This document shows positions 35,301-49,360 of a DNA stretch of 64,000 nt, piece by piece (the first letter of the stretch is position 1; each line of letters opens with the position of its first letter). The stretch is from Paragordius varius (lineage: Eukaryota; Nematomorpha). The position numbers and the translations under genes were made by a program. Location of the stretch: positions 1 to 64,000 of the forward strand of contig OZ176055.1 of the NCBI GenBank assembly GCA_964247055.1, read 5' to 3'. Under the pieces are notes generated by a model. That model ran no database searches. It had not been told where the DNA came from and was given only the letters and a program-made list of their open reading frames with translations.

Positions 35301-37474
35301 GATAAGATTTTAATATATATAAATATAAATAATCGTATTAAGTTACCTTAAAGTCCTTTTTACCTGTCCCTCTCAAAGTTTTAATTTATATAAGGCGTGA
35401 GATTAAGGAAATTATAATAAATATATAACAACCAATTTTTTTCCACACAATATCTGATTACCGTTATTTCTTTTAATTGAGATTATTTTAAGACTGTTGA
35501 CGTTAATTGGGAAGAAAGATGCGTAAATAATCTTTGTGAGACTCCTAACAGTCTGTTACTTACTCAAAGAATAATCATCTCTCTAGATATTTTTTAATCA
35601 ATAATTGTTCAATATATCATAACTCATTACGTGTTAACCTATTAAGCAACCTAAAAAGTTGAGTTTCACTAATTTTTATAATTCATCATATAATAATAAT
35701 TATGTAAAATACATTATTGCGAGAAAATGTAATATTACAATATTTGTTTGTTTAGTGCTGGCTGTCGTTTTCTTACCTGGAGCATTGAATGAAGGTGACA
35801 CAAAAGATGTCTTAATCATTAATACTATTTCATTTTGTAAAAAATATTCGCCCATTTTTATGTCAAAATTTATGTAATTTATATCTAAATTTTCAGAATA
35901 TTTTATTCGTTTTGTAATGAATAATACTAAAAAAGTATGAAAAAGCGACTGACTCTATCTTGTCGCCGACGTAAGTCACCGTAAATCTCTCGACATCAAC
36001 TTTATTTTTAGTATAAAAAAATGATTACTATAACATGGAAAATAATTTTTCAATTTGATTAATTAATGTAAAAATATTAACAAATGTTAAAGATATAAAA
36101 TTTAAATTAAAGAAAATGGATATAAATCACCGGGAACTTTAAACAATGAAAAAAATTAATTAGTCCTAAAATGTCCTTAAATATCCTTATTTTTAGGGGA
36201 GACTTTCTAGTTAGATGTTTTTTATTAAATTGCATTCTTTCTGAATTTGAAGTAAAATTTTATACGTGTGATGCGCACAACCGCTTATATTCACCAAAAA
36301 ATCATATTTTTACATCAGTTTTAATCAAATTTTTTTGGTATGCCTAAAAATTTTTTCATTATATCAGGTATTTTAACTAGAAAAACGTATTTTCTTTTAA
36401 GTTATTGATTTTAATTTTAAATAAAAGTAGATTGAAAAGGTCAAATTCATTATAAAACCGCTAGCTGTATTTATTTTCGCAGTTAAGTTTTAATAATCAT
36501 GACATAAATTATGACAATTAAAAATAGGGGCTTTCAATATTGTTAGGGTTGTTGGACGAATTCGGAAAGCGTTTAGAAAGGTATCATCTTTCCTGCTTTT
36601 GTAAAATATTATTTTCGTGATGAGGGAATTTCTCTGTTCTGTGACATTTGGAATTCTTATCACACCATTCTGTTGTTCAATAATTCCAATCTAAAAAATA
36701 TAGTGTTTCAAATTTAGGGAACACCATTTGTGAGTTTTATAAGATTCAATTTTTTGGATATATTTATGTCATTTAAATACAGAATCATTAAAGCACCAAA
36801 AAACAAGTTGAAGTAGTTCAAAAAAATTAAAGTTTTTGAATAAAACCGTTTTTGTGGTTTTGTTAAATTTTAATATGGTAAAATTATCTAAAAATTTCCA
36901 AATAAGGTTTTTAAAACTAATAACATTTTTAGAAGTACAGATTTACCTGATGCTTAAATAATTTGAAACATAAATATTTGAAAGCTTTAAAATAAATATC
37001 CATTAAAAAGCTTACGTGATGAGATAAAATTTTATATAATTATATACAGTAATAATTATACATTTATGGCCATTTAAATAAACATTTTTGATAACCGGTT
37101 CTTTTTGGAGTTTAACATGTTTAAATTTAGCAAAACGACAACACAGTTTATTTATTTTTTTTAACTTCAGCTGTTTCGATTTGTTTCATGTTTCATATCT
37201 CAATACAAACACATGCAAAATTTTTTAAGCCTTTTGTAATTTAGGCAAAAGTTATAGCCAATTAGTGAAAACGGTTGTTTTTATTTTTGGATTTTTGCAT
37301 TCATTTCTTGTATGGCGCTTCACCACCATTTTTCTCGATTCTGAAAGCTAATTATCGACTCTTTTGTAAAATGAGTCTCATAAAACGTACAAAAGGTACC
37401 CATTAACTTACTATGATATATGTATTAATTAAATTTTTTTACATAAAGTGTGGTTTTGTAATTTATATGTAAAA
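32350..37474. other. 5-kb intergenic region, mostly featureless
   Basis: This is the upstream flank of the TSP1/LamG/EGF gene and the downstream flank of the unrecognised gene. A GC-richer patch at about 32780-32875 may belong to the promoter or 5' UTR of the membrane-protein gene. A possible exon lies at about 35747-35800 (after TTGTTTAG on the plus strand, a hydrophobic stretch VLAVVFLPGA). The GC-rich island at 35940-36000 is listed separately. No complete gene can be supported. Confidence 0.4.
35935..36020 (+). other. GC-rich island with strong splice donor; SL-RNA-like or exon
   Basis: About 55 bases of balanced composition stand out from the AT-rich surroundings. On the plus strand it contains GTCGCCGAC|GTAAGT, a consensus 5' splice site. 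A GCGAC...GTCGC pairing lies just before it, and an Sm-like TTATTTTTAG lies about 45 nt after it. That arrangement resembles a spliced-leader RNA gene. On the minus strand the same bases encode VDVERFTVTYVGDKIESV, so it could instead be a coding exon. Undecided. Confidence 0.25.
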
Positions 37475-40400
37475 CTAAACCCCTTGATTCAAATGTATGG
37501 CATAAGGTTTAAAATTTGTAAGAGTAACTGCATAAATTGTTGGGGCAATATTGGACCTGATAGTCAACGAAAGCTAAATGATAATATAATATATTATTAT
37601 TAGACTTACGATATTGAATATGGAAAAAATGTATAAGAAAACTCACGTTTGATTCAATTTTATAATTGATATTTTGTGGAACAAAGTTAAACAAAGTCAG
37701 AGTTAATGTATCATCTTTTATATCTGTTGTTTTGGCATTTATGTATTGGGCATATAACACGTTTTGATGGGAAATCAATGGAACATTTCTAAATATAACA
37801 TTTATACCGGTAGGTAATGTTTTATTTTTACAAATAAGTTAATTGATTTTTCTTTAGGATAAAGTTTTTAGGGACATAAGTAACATCAATCTCGCATTAT
37901 ATTTTTTCTGAATAAAAATCAAAGAAATTATCAGTTTTCTATAAATTATTAACCATCCATAAATTAATTTTTATAATATAAAAAACACTTCTGCCCATAA
38001 ATAAATTTTTATAATATAAAAAACACTTCTGCCATTTAAAATATATATACTATTTAAGGTAAAACTTTTTTGAAACAATATTTATAATAGTTTTCAAGTA
38101 AAATAGAACGAATCAGTAAAATCACTCCAATTTTTCCATAAGGGTTTGGTGAGCTCAATCAAAAGAGATGAGCCTTGTGCTAGGATATTCTTTTAACCTA
38201 TTGATGGCTCTGAATAGAACAATTTTACTTCAATTTTTTATAATTTGTATTTACCTACATAAAACTTCATTAAAGGTATTTTTTGGGTTTCCAAATAAGT
38301 AAATTTTTTACATTCTATGAATTTTGGCAGGCCCTTTTAAGAGAGCTAGTGCAAACTAGAAAAGTGATTCTTTTATAAAAGTTTTAAAAATACCAATTTA
38401 ATCTAACTTTATATCTCTGGATACGCTATAATAATTATAGTTTATAATGAAGTTTTTACAATAATTAAATCGTTTTTTACATTCCATTACCTTTTGGAGT
38501 AGTTTTATACCCAGAGCTGATTATCTTAAAAAGGATTCAAAGTGTTAAACCGAATTTAAAAATATGCCTTCTTTAGCCTTTTATGCGCATTAGACAAATT
38601 TTTTTAAAAAATGTAAAATTGTAAAAAGTCTCATCTCAACCTTTTGACGCCATTTTTTTCTATATTTTTTTAAATCGTTAGCGCAACAGACAAATATATT
38701 TATCTTATAGTTAGGAAATGGTAATAATTAATTTTAAAAAGCTTTCAAGCTACATCATACCAGCAAAAACTTGTTTTGTTTTAAATATCAGCTGTTCGTA
38801 TCAATCGTGTTTTGGGGCGGTCCCAATTTTAGAGTCTACAAGTCACACATATGTAAAAAATATCTTTTTTTAATTTATAAAACTGTAATTTATTCATAAA
38901 ATTGAGCTCTGGGCCATAAAACTACCCCAAAACTTAGACAAAAAAGTGAAAAGGTAATGAAGTGTTAACTAAATGTTATAAAAGTGTGAAATACAAGTGT
39001 AAATTCTATCTATAGTAAATTTTATATTTGTACAGTAAAAATTAAATTTATACGGACTAAATGTAAAAATATAGAGACAAAATTTTTTTTCAAAAGACAA
39101 CCATACTTTTTTAACACTTGGACAACACACTCATTTAAGTCCTTCGATTCAAATTGGGGTAGTTGGATACCCCAGGCCTGTTTAAAATCAAATACTTTGA
39201 AAAGTATGGAAGGAATCGAAACAATGGCAAAATTTTGCACTTATATAACATTAATAAACCGAAATATATAAAAAATTTTATTTAAAAATACTTGATATTA
39301 CTTATTTTGAGCTAAAACCGAAAGGTAAAAATTTCGTCAACGTGACATATGTCAAATTTTAAAATTAAAAAATAATACAAAATAAAACGCTTTTTCTTCT
39401 ATAAATGTTAGATTTAATTTATATAAATAAATAGCTTTAGTTTTACCCTTAAAATTAAATAAAGACGATATTTTGCAAAAATTTTGTAAAATAAAAATGG
39501 CGTCGAATTAGTTTGAGATGGAACTTTTTTTTCAAAACAAAATTAAAATTTTTTGGCATATTTATATAATATTTATCAGGATAGAAGCATAAATTTAAAT
39601 TGGGACCGTTTCCTTTAGTAGTTTTTTAAAAATTTTAATTTGAAATTAGTCTGGGGTATTTAGATACCCCAATTTGAATCGAAGTGTTAATAATTTATCT
39701 TATAAAAAATATTCAATTACAACTTAAAATACACAATTGATTGTGTCACCAATTTACATTTCTATATTATAATTTCAGTTTAAAATACTGAGTTATATTT
39801 AAAAAATCAAGATTAAGTATGGTTGTCTTTTTGAAAAAAAATATTAGTCTTCATATTTTCAGTTTGTCCGTATAATATCAATTGTAATTAAATAGTATAT
39901 ATATATCGAAAAAATTCGGTATTAATCAGTTTTTAATAAAAAGTCAGTCTTCATGTTTTTACGTTTTTTCTGTATAATTTCAATTTTTACTGTATTATTG
40001 TTAGAATTTACAGCTTCTACAATAAAAAGACTAATCTAAACGATTGTCGCATAATTAAGTTGACTCGGGCACACGAAGAAGAGGGCCACAAGGTTTCATA
40101 AAACTGTGACAAAGTTACCTTATTTTGCCTTATCTAATAATGAGTTATTTAAATTGCTCTAAGGGTTGTTCTGATATTTACCGTTAGATAATTACTAATT
40201 TTCCATGTATTTTTTATTATGAAACCAGTTTTTACATTTTTTCGATATTAGTTTTACTTGTGTACAGTATTTTGCAGTTCATAATTGTAAATGCCAGGTC
40301 TTAGACTGCAACAAATGAAATCATTGACATAAAGTATTACATCTGCGAAAATAAAATGAAAAATTCGTGAGTTGATTGCAAAAAAATAATATTAAAAAAT

Positions 40401-41372
40401 AAAACCTTTCCCGAGGAATTTTGTATAATCAACACCTATTATAAATAAATTAAATAAATATAAATGATTATCAATTTTATGCATTTAAAGTATACCGGAT
40501 TCTGATGTTTTGTCTTCTCTACAATTTTTCAAGATAATATTTACATTTTTGACAATATTATAATTCTCAAGGTCAGTTGTTTCAGCAAACTCTGTTTTAT
40601 AGTATAAATGGGCGAGCGATGCATTGGGTTTAATTGGAATCGGAATTTGAAAAAATGTTGCATTCAAGGAGGATTCCTCTTCGTACAGCAAAAATAGATT
40701 TGTGCCATATCTATCCATCATCACGATTATCTAAATTTTGAATATCATATGAAACTTTTATGTATATATTTTAAACCAGAGATAAGTATCGAAACCGTTT
40801 TTAGCCCCGGTTTTTAATTTATTGCCGTGATAATAGTTCGTAATAAAAAAACGGTTTAAAACAGGGTCCAATATGTAATAAATTAGATACTTTTATATAG
40901 TCTTCAGGAAACAAAGTTCGTACTTCATTCAAATACAATTGCCAACAAATGGATGAACTTTTATTTCTTGACATTTGGTGACATAAATGTGGAATTTCTA
41001 TGGGCTGTTTTAACTCAATATAAGCCTAATTGAGATATATACAAAGCGATATATTTGATTGTATTAACGATATACATCTCTATTTATTGCAATCTAAAAG
41101 ATGAGTTACATACAAATAAATCAATTTGAAAAAAATATTATAAAAATCCTTGTCCATATAATTTCAATTTTTACTGTAGACATATATATATGGTAAATAC
41201 CTGAGCCCCAGTTTCATATAAAAAGGTGAAATCTGTTTGAGTTAAGCCATTTAAATCCATCCACAGCTCAGTTCGTGTCGAATTTATTCTTTTACGAGAA
41301 AGGACGTAAGGACTAACCCCTATCACGGATCCTTGCTCAAGTTTTAAATATAATAAATGGTTAAATTTGTGC
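37475..41372 (-). CDS. Unrecognised multi-exon protein gene, partial model
   Basis: Five exons with good splice sites are visible (descending): 41372-41201, 41025-40891, 40730-40496, 37788-37647, 37573-37475 (stop TAG 37477-37475). The first three join in phase, encoding ...SVIGVSPYVLSRKRINSTR..., ...IELKQPIEIPHLCHQ..., and ...NATFFQIPIPIKPNASLAHL.... The last two join in phase and end ...TNFKPYAIHLNQGV. Exon 3 ends in phase 1 but exon 4 needs phase 2, so at least one exon between 40495 and 37789 is missing from the model; a frame at about 40125-40030 is a candidate. 5' exons are not found. The predicted protein looks beta-rich with N-glycosylation sequons. No family is recognised. Confidence 0.6.
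37957..38032. repeat. 38-bp tandem duplication
   Basis: Two head-to-tail units starting CCATAAAT and ending CACTTCTGC differ by one or two bases. Confidence 0.8.
39033..39895. mobile_element. Mariner-type MITE split by a TTAA-type MITE
   Basis: The left piece begins TA-CAGTAAAAATTAAATTTA and reaches the AACCATACTTTT block. The right piece resumes with TAATTTATCTTAT and ends near GTCCGTATAATATC. The 39115-39686 element sits between them. This is a second independent example of the same nesting order. Confidence 0.8.
39115..39686 (+). mobile_element. TTAA-type MITE, best-preserved reference copy
   Basis: It is flanked by TTAA on both sides (39111-39114 and 39687-39690) and begins CACTTGGACAACACAC. 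The palindromic subterminal block GGGGTATTTAGATACCCC lies near the right end, which reads GAATCGAAGTG. It carries no open frame of note. It serves as the uninterrupted consensus for reading the other copies. Confidence 0.9.
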
Positions 41373-42024
41373 CTATAATACAAAGTATATTTCATAATTA
41401 ATATATATTTAACCATGAAACAAAAGCAACGATTTAATATACAGGCCAAACGGAAACATAAAGACAAATAGTTTTTTCCAAAAGACCACATCTTTTTCAC
41501 TCAATTTTTTAATATTCATTGTTTTAACAGCAAGTATGAAATAAAGATGGATATTGGTAGTATTCGATTGTTTTAAATATTTGTCTTTATATTTTTACGC
41601 TTTGTCTAAATTTCTTTAAACCTATACGCATTTTTGAGACTTAATAAGGTTAAGAGATTTTATAAGCAAATAGTATAATGTCTGGGATTCTCATTGCAAA
41701 AATGGAATCGAAACTTTATTTTTTTTTCAACAAGATAAAAAAAACTTAATTATTATACCGTATTGCTTGAAATCAAAGTTATTCAGTTGAAATATATTAA
41801 TTAATTTAGATATTCATCATAAATTATTCTATCGATCTGAATATTTATTTTATCCCCAAATATAACATCAATACACTTCTAAAATATTGTAACATAAAAC
41901 AACAAAGCATATAACTATTGGAATTTACCATCTGCCCCGTTTTTTATATTTAATTGAAAGGGTGAATTTCTTTTTATAATAAAATCTAGATAAACATAAT
42001 TTTAAAAAGTGTTATTGTTTAAAA

Positions 42025-42316
42025 CAGGAATGTCCAAAGCAAATGGCTTCGCGGGCCGCACTTTAAAATCGAAAAAGGGCGGGCTGTATAAGCAAAATAT
42101 ATGGGCATCAACAAATATTTTCTCAAATTATAAACATAAAACTGTAAAAACTACTATTTATCTTAACATTTTTTGCTAGTTCAATGCCGAAATTCAGGAG
42201 GATTTATTCAGAAAATTTGTTTATGAAATTTATGCTTAGATTTCGTTAAATTATTTTTTTAACAATTCTCACGGGCTGCAAAAACTTTTTAAAAGGCCGT
42301 GCGTTGGACACCCCTG
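42025..42316. mobile_element. hAT-type MITE, 292 bp
   Basis: It starts CAGGAATGTCCAAAGC and ends GCGTTGGACACCCCTG, imperfect inverted repeats of the common CAGGGGTGTCCAA hAT type. Flanks GTTTAAAA and GTTTATAG agree at 6 of 8 bases, as an aged 8-bp duplication would. Inside are GGGCCGC and GGGCGGGC tracts unusual for this AT-rich region. Confidence 0.75.
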
Positions 42317-42949
42317 GTTTATAGTGTTTAACCTTGGATAAAAACTGGATAAATTGTGGAAATTTCCAGATTGGATATTGCACAAATCGTTTTGATTTAG
42401 CGAATTTGAACGATGGCGTCTGCTGGGTGCAAATTTTTCTAACATGGGATCTAACAGAGTAAAAATTACAATTTTCACAAAAAATTAAATATAATGTATC
42501 ATACCAAGAAAAAATCCATTTTTGATAATAATTATCAATTCTAGTAATATAGTTAAAAACATGTTTTGATTAAAATTAAATAATATGGAAAATAAGCAAA
42601 GGCAGGCTATCCTAAGTTCAATCAAATCGAATCGATCAAAATAAATAAATTAAAAATATTAAGGTTTTATAAAATAATTGTTAATTGGTAAAATGGTAAT
42701 GTTTGACCTAATGCTATTATTAGTAACAAAAAAATAATCGCTGTGTACTAATAAAAACCCCTACTGAGCTGTTAAATAGGGAAAATACCATTTATACATT
42801 TTAATATGGTTAAGTAAGGCTTATGTACATGGTTTGAAAATCAAAAAGGTGAATGCTAAATGATATTATATTTATATTTCACTGAAAGGCTAATTTTTTA
42901 GACCTCTCTATATTGGGCTTGTATGCCTAAAACTAATGCTAATATGGCC

Positions 42950-43660
42950 AGATCGCAGGAGAAAAAAATTTAAATATACTAAATTATGCCATAAAAAGTG
43001 TTCTTATTTTGATCATGGTGAAAAGATATGAAAACATTATTATTATAATATATATTTTTCATAAAATCGAATAATCCTAAACATTTCTATTACCTCAATA
43101 TTTTTAATTTGGATCTTTTGTAAAACACAACAAACTAATATGAAATGTTTAGCATCATTAATTGTAGTTTTAAAATATCTGAAAGCGTTTTTATATCGTT
43201 TCCGCTATGCCTATTTATAGTACCAAAAATCTCATATTTTTGGATATCTTTAAAATGGGCTATTTTTTCACAACTAAGTCAAAAATGTCCAGATTTGGCA
43301 ATAAAATTTTTATATGCTGGATTACATGTGCACACAATCCAGTTTAATACAATAAACAATCGTGATAAAATTTATATTCTGATAGATGTATGTATCAGAA
43401 TTTCCATAGTTATATTGGTTTTGGGCCTTACTAGCGATATAAAAAAGTTATTTAACTTTTGTGGTAAGTGCTCCATATCAGAAATGGCAAAATTAGTACA
43501 CATTTTATTTATTTATATTTTTTGGTGGAAGCTAAATACTCCCTTCCAAAAGATATCACTAAAATATTTAATAAATATAAAAAATAAGACATTGATATAA
43601 AACTTAAATTTTAAATGTGGCCTCAAAGCTCAAATTTTTGATCTTTTCTAAAATAAGTAA
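42950..43660 (-). mobile_element. Inverted copy of the 13821-15270 hAT-related repeat
   Basis: Segments such as GTAAGTGCTCCATAT and ATATTTTTTGGTGGAAGCTA match the complement of 14995-15075. The left boundary has TAATATGGCCAGAT, close to the TAATGTGACCAGAT terminus. A 151-codon plus-strand frame across it (43145-43600) is an accident of the repeat. Confidence 0.5.
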
Positions 43661-43798
43661 ATCCAAAAATTTGTGATAATAATTTTCAATTCGTGACTGA
43701 AATTTTGGCAAGAGATTTATATGATAATTTAAAGCATGATGAAAACGGCATAAAAAATTTCACGTTATTATAAAAGCATTTACTGCTTTTTGATTTAA

Positions 43799-44354
43799 CA
43801 CTTGGATACAAAACATTCATTTCAGTCCTTCGAAATTGGGGTAGTTAGATATCCCAGGCCTGTTTAAAAATAAATTCTTTAAAAAATATAGAAGGAATTG
43901 AAACTATGGCAAATTTTTGCACTTATGTAACGTTAATAAACCGAAATATATAAAAAATTTAAATCAATACCTGATATTACTTATTTTAAGTTAAAACCGA
44001 AAGGTAAAAAATTTGTCAACGTGACATATGTGAAATGAAAAATTGAAAAATAATACAAGATAAACCGCTTTTTCTATTTCCCTCAATGTTAGAAATTTAA
44101 ATAACCAATAAGCTACAAATTTACCTTTTATATTAAATGGAGACGATATTTTGCAAAAAAAATTGTAAAATAAAAATGGCGTCGAAGTAGTTTGACATGG
44201 AACTTTTTTTAAATCAAACTTTTATTAAGATAATTTGGCATATTTTTAATTATTAAGGATGGAAGCAATTTAAATTGGGACCGTTTCCTTAATTTAAAAA
44301 TTCTAACTTAAATTTAGCCTGGGTCATTTAGGTAACCCAATTTAAATCGAAGTT
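43799..44354 (+). mobile_element. TTAA-type MITE copy
   Basis: TTAA-CACTTGGATAC at the left, ATGGCGTCGAAGTAGTTTG in the core, and TTTAAATCGAAGTT-TTAA at the right. The end hairpin is partly eroded. Confidence 0.85.
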
Positions 44355-44710
44355 TTAAAAATGGGTTGTCCTCAAAACGAAAATTATTATTTGTTAAAAA
44401 CACAACTAATATGTAACCAAATACGTAGACTGTGTATTTTCCAAAACTTTTCTAAAATTTAGGGAATATTATATTAATTTTTATGCTAAAATGTTCAGCA
44501 TTATCGAATTATTTATAATAATGTCTATCTCCAACAAGCATGAAGTGCGCTTCTTTTGATAAAAACTTAAAGAAGGTCATTTTTAATAATTTTTTTGGAT
44601 GCCATACACTCTAAATTGGAGGGGCATAAAAAAGTAGTAAATGTTTTTTTTAAAAAACAAATGCGTTATTCCTAAAAATATCATAAAAATATATATACTA
44701 TTATAATTAA

Positions 44711-45292
44711 CACTTGGATACAACACATTCATTTTAGTCCTTCGATTCAAATTGCGGTAGTTAAATATCCCAGGCCTGTTTAAAATTAAATTCTTCAAAA
44801 AATATAAAAGGAATCGAAATCATGGCAAAATTGTGCACTTATATAACATTAATAAACCGAAATATATAAAAAAATTTATTTAAAAATACTTGATATAACT
44901 TATTTTTAGCTAAAACCGAGAGGTAGAAATTTCGTCAACGTGACATGTGTGGAATGGTAAAATTGAAAAATACTACGGAATAAACCGCTTTTTCTATTTC
45001 TATTAATGTTAGATGAGATTTAAATAAAAAATAGCTTTAATTTTACTTTTAAAATTAAATGAAGACGATATTTTGCAAAAATTTTGTAAAATAAAAATGG
45101 CGTCGAAGTAGTTTGACATGGAACTTTTTTTTCAAAACAAAATTTTATTTAGATATTTTGGCATATATATATAATTTTTATTAGGATAGAAGCATAAATT
45201 TAAATTGGGACCGTTTCCTTCAGTAGTTTTTTAAAAAATCAAAACTCAAATTTAGTCTGGGGTATTTAGATACCCCAAATTGAATCGAAGTG
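44711..45292 (+). mobile_element. TTAA-type MITE copy
   Basis: TTAA-CACTTGGATACAACAC at the left and GAATCGAAGTG-TTAA at the right, with the GGGGTATTTAGATACCCC palindrome intact. It is one of the best-preserved copies and lies within about 360 bp of the 43799 copy in the same orientation. Confidence 0.9.
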
Positions 45293-45369
45293 TTAAAGGC
45301 GAAACAATATTTTTAAAAATATGGCTCTGAGAGTCTAAAATTTTTCGCCCTTCTAATGTAATCTTTAAA

Positions 45370-46130
45370 TCGGAAAAATGCAGATTTTGCGATAGTTTTT
45401 TTTGAAAAGCGAGATTGTGGCATCATATTTGCAATGCACATTTTCAAAAAGCGTCTTGATGGAAACGGTTGAAAAACGCTTTAAGATTTAAAAATACTCC
45501 TTTTACATTATTCAACGAGGATAAACATTTCAATTACCTCTGTATTTGATCAATAAAATTTTTGTTATATATAAATTTTTCAAGAATCCGACAAAGTTAA
45601 AAGCAAACGAGTCTTTGAATTATAATTAATTTGTAGATATAGAATTGAGTTTTATAGAAGTTGTTATAACTTAAAATCTTTTTATACCGTATCTACCATG
45701 CTTCGAAATACTTTAATCGCTTCATTACATGCTAATTAAATTGTTAAAACAAAGTATCCATTTTTTGAAATACTATATATTTAATTTTGTTTATTTAGAA
45801 GGGAGAAATTGACTTTTGGAGCCCACATCTAAATACTAAAATTTCTTAAAAATAATATGCCTTTCGTATATAACTTTTGGAATGAAGCAATTAGCTTTCA
45901 CCAAATAATTTACAAAATCTGCGCAAATTTTGCCATTTTCAAATATGGGGGAGTTACCATAAAAGTGTAAATAATTTTTCTAAGTATTTGTAAGTACATA
46001 ACCAAAAGCATCATATACATTTTCTATAAGAATATGTTATTTCAACAGAATATTATTATATTTTTACCTAGTACATATGGCTTATTTTATGGGTGTGATA
46101 TATCATCACATCATACGATAATAATATGGT
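45370..46130 (+). mobile_element. Copy of the 13821-15270 hAT-related repeat
   Basis: Shared blocks in the same order as 14535-15200 include GGAAACGGTT...AACGCTTTAAGAT, GGAGCCCACATC, AGCTTTCACCAAATAATTT and CATAAAAGTGTAAATAA. Termini are not obvious. It ends about 100 bp before the CDK start codon. Confidence 0.5.
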
Positions 46131-46239
46131 TTTAAATTGCGCGAATTTTCAATATCAAAAATAAAATTCGTCTGTTTTACGAAAATGACAGATATGGCTT
46201 TAATATAACATTATATTTTTATACATTAATTTGATTTTA

Positions 46240-49063
<2,824 letters not shown>

Positions 49064-49360
49064 AATGGGGCAAAATCAATACCCAGCCAGATACACATAA
49101 ATAATTTATTATCTACAATCAATGTGCAAATGCTGACAATGAAACATAATAAAAATAAACTACCACAGTGTTGACAATGTATTAACAGTGTTAAAATATG
49201 TGAGAGAGATTCATATTAGGAGTTTGTAATATTTTTGTCATGACCAGATAATACAATTGGGGGAGAAAGTAGTATATACATATTATTAAGTAGTTATAAA
49301 TATAAATGACATGTCTACACATTATTCTATCAACATTTTGTGTTAAAAAGGTGTTGGTTA

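Noticed and set aside
37475..41372. Assigning the unrecognised gene to the CLPTM1/CLPTM1L family
   Set aside because: A short segment (NATFFQIPIPIKPNASL) vaguely recalls that family's extracellular part, but the other exons do not fit and key motifs are absent.
42269..42478. 69-codon minus-strand frame near a hAT-type MITE
   Set aside because: Half of it lies in the MITE terminus; no splice or homology support.
43145..43600. 151-codon plus-strand frame, the longest in its region
   Set aside because: It lies in an inverted copy of the hAT-related repeat at 13821-15270, and related copies do not keep the frame open.
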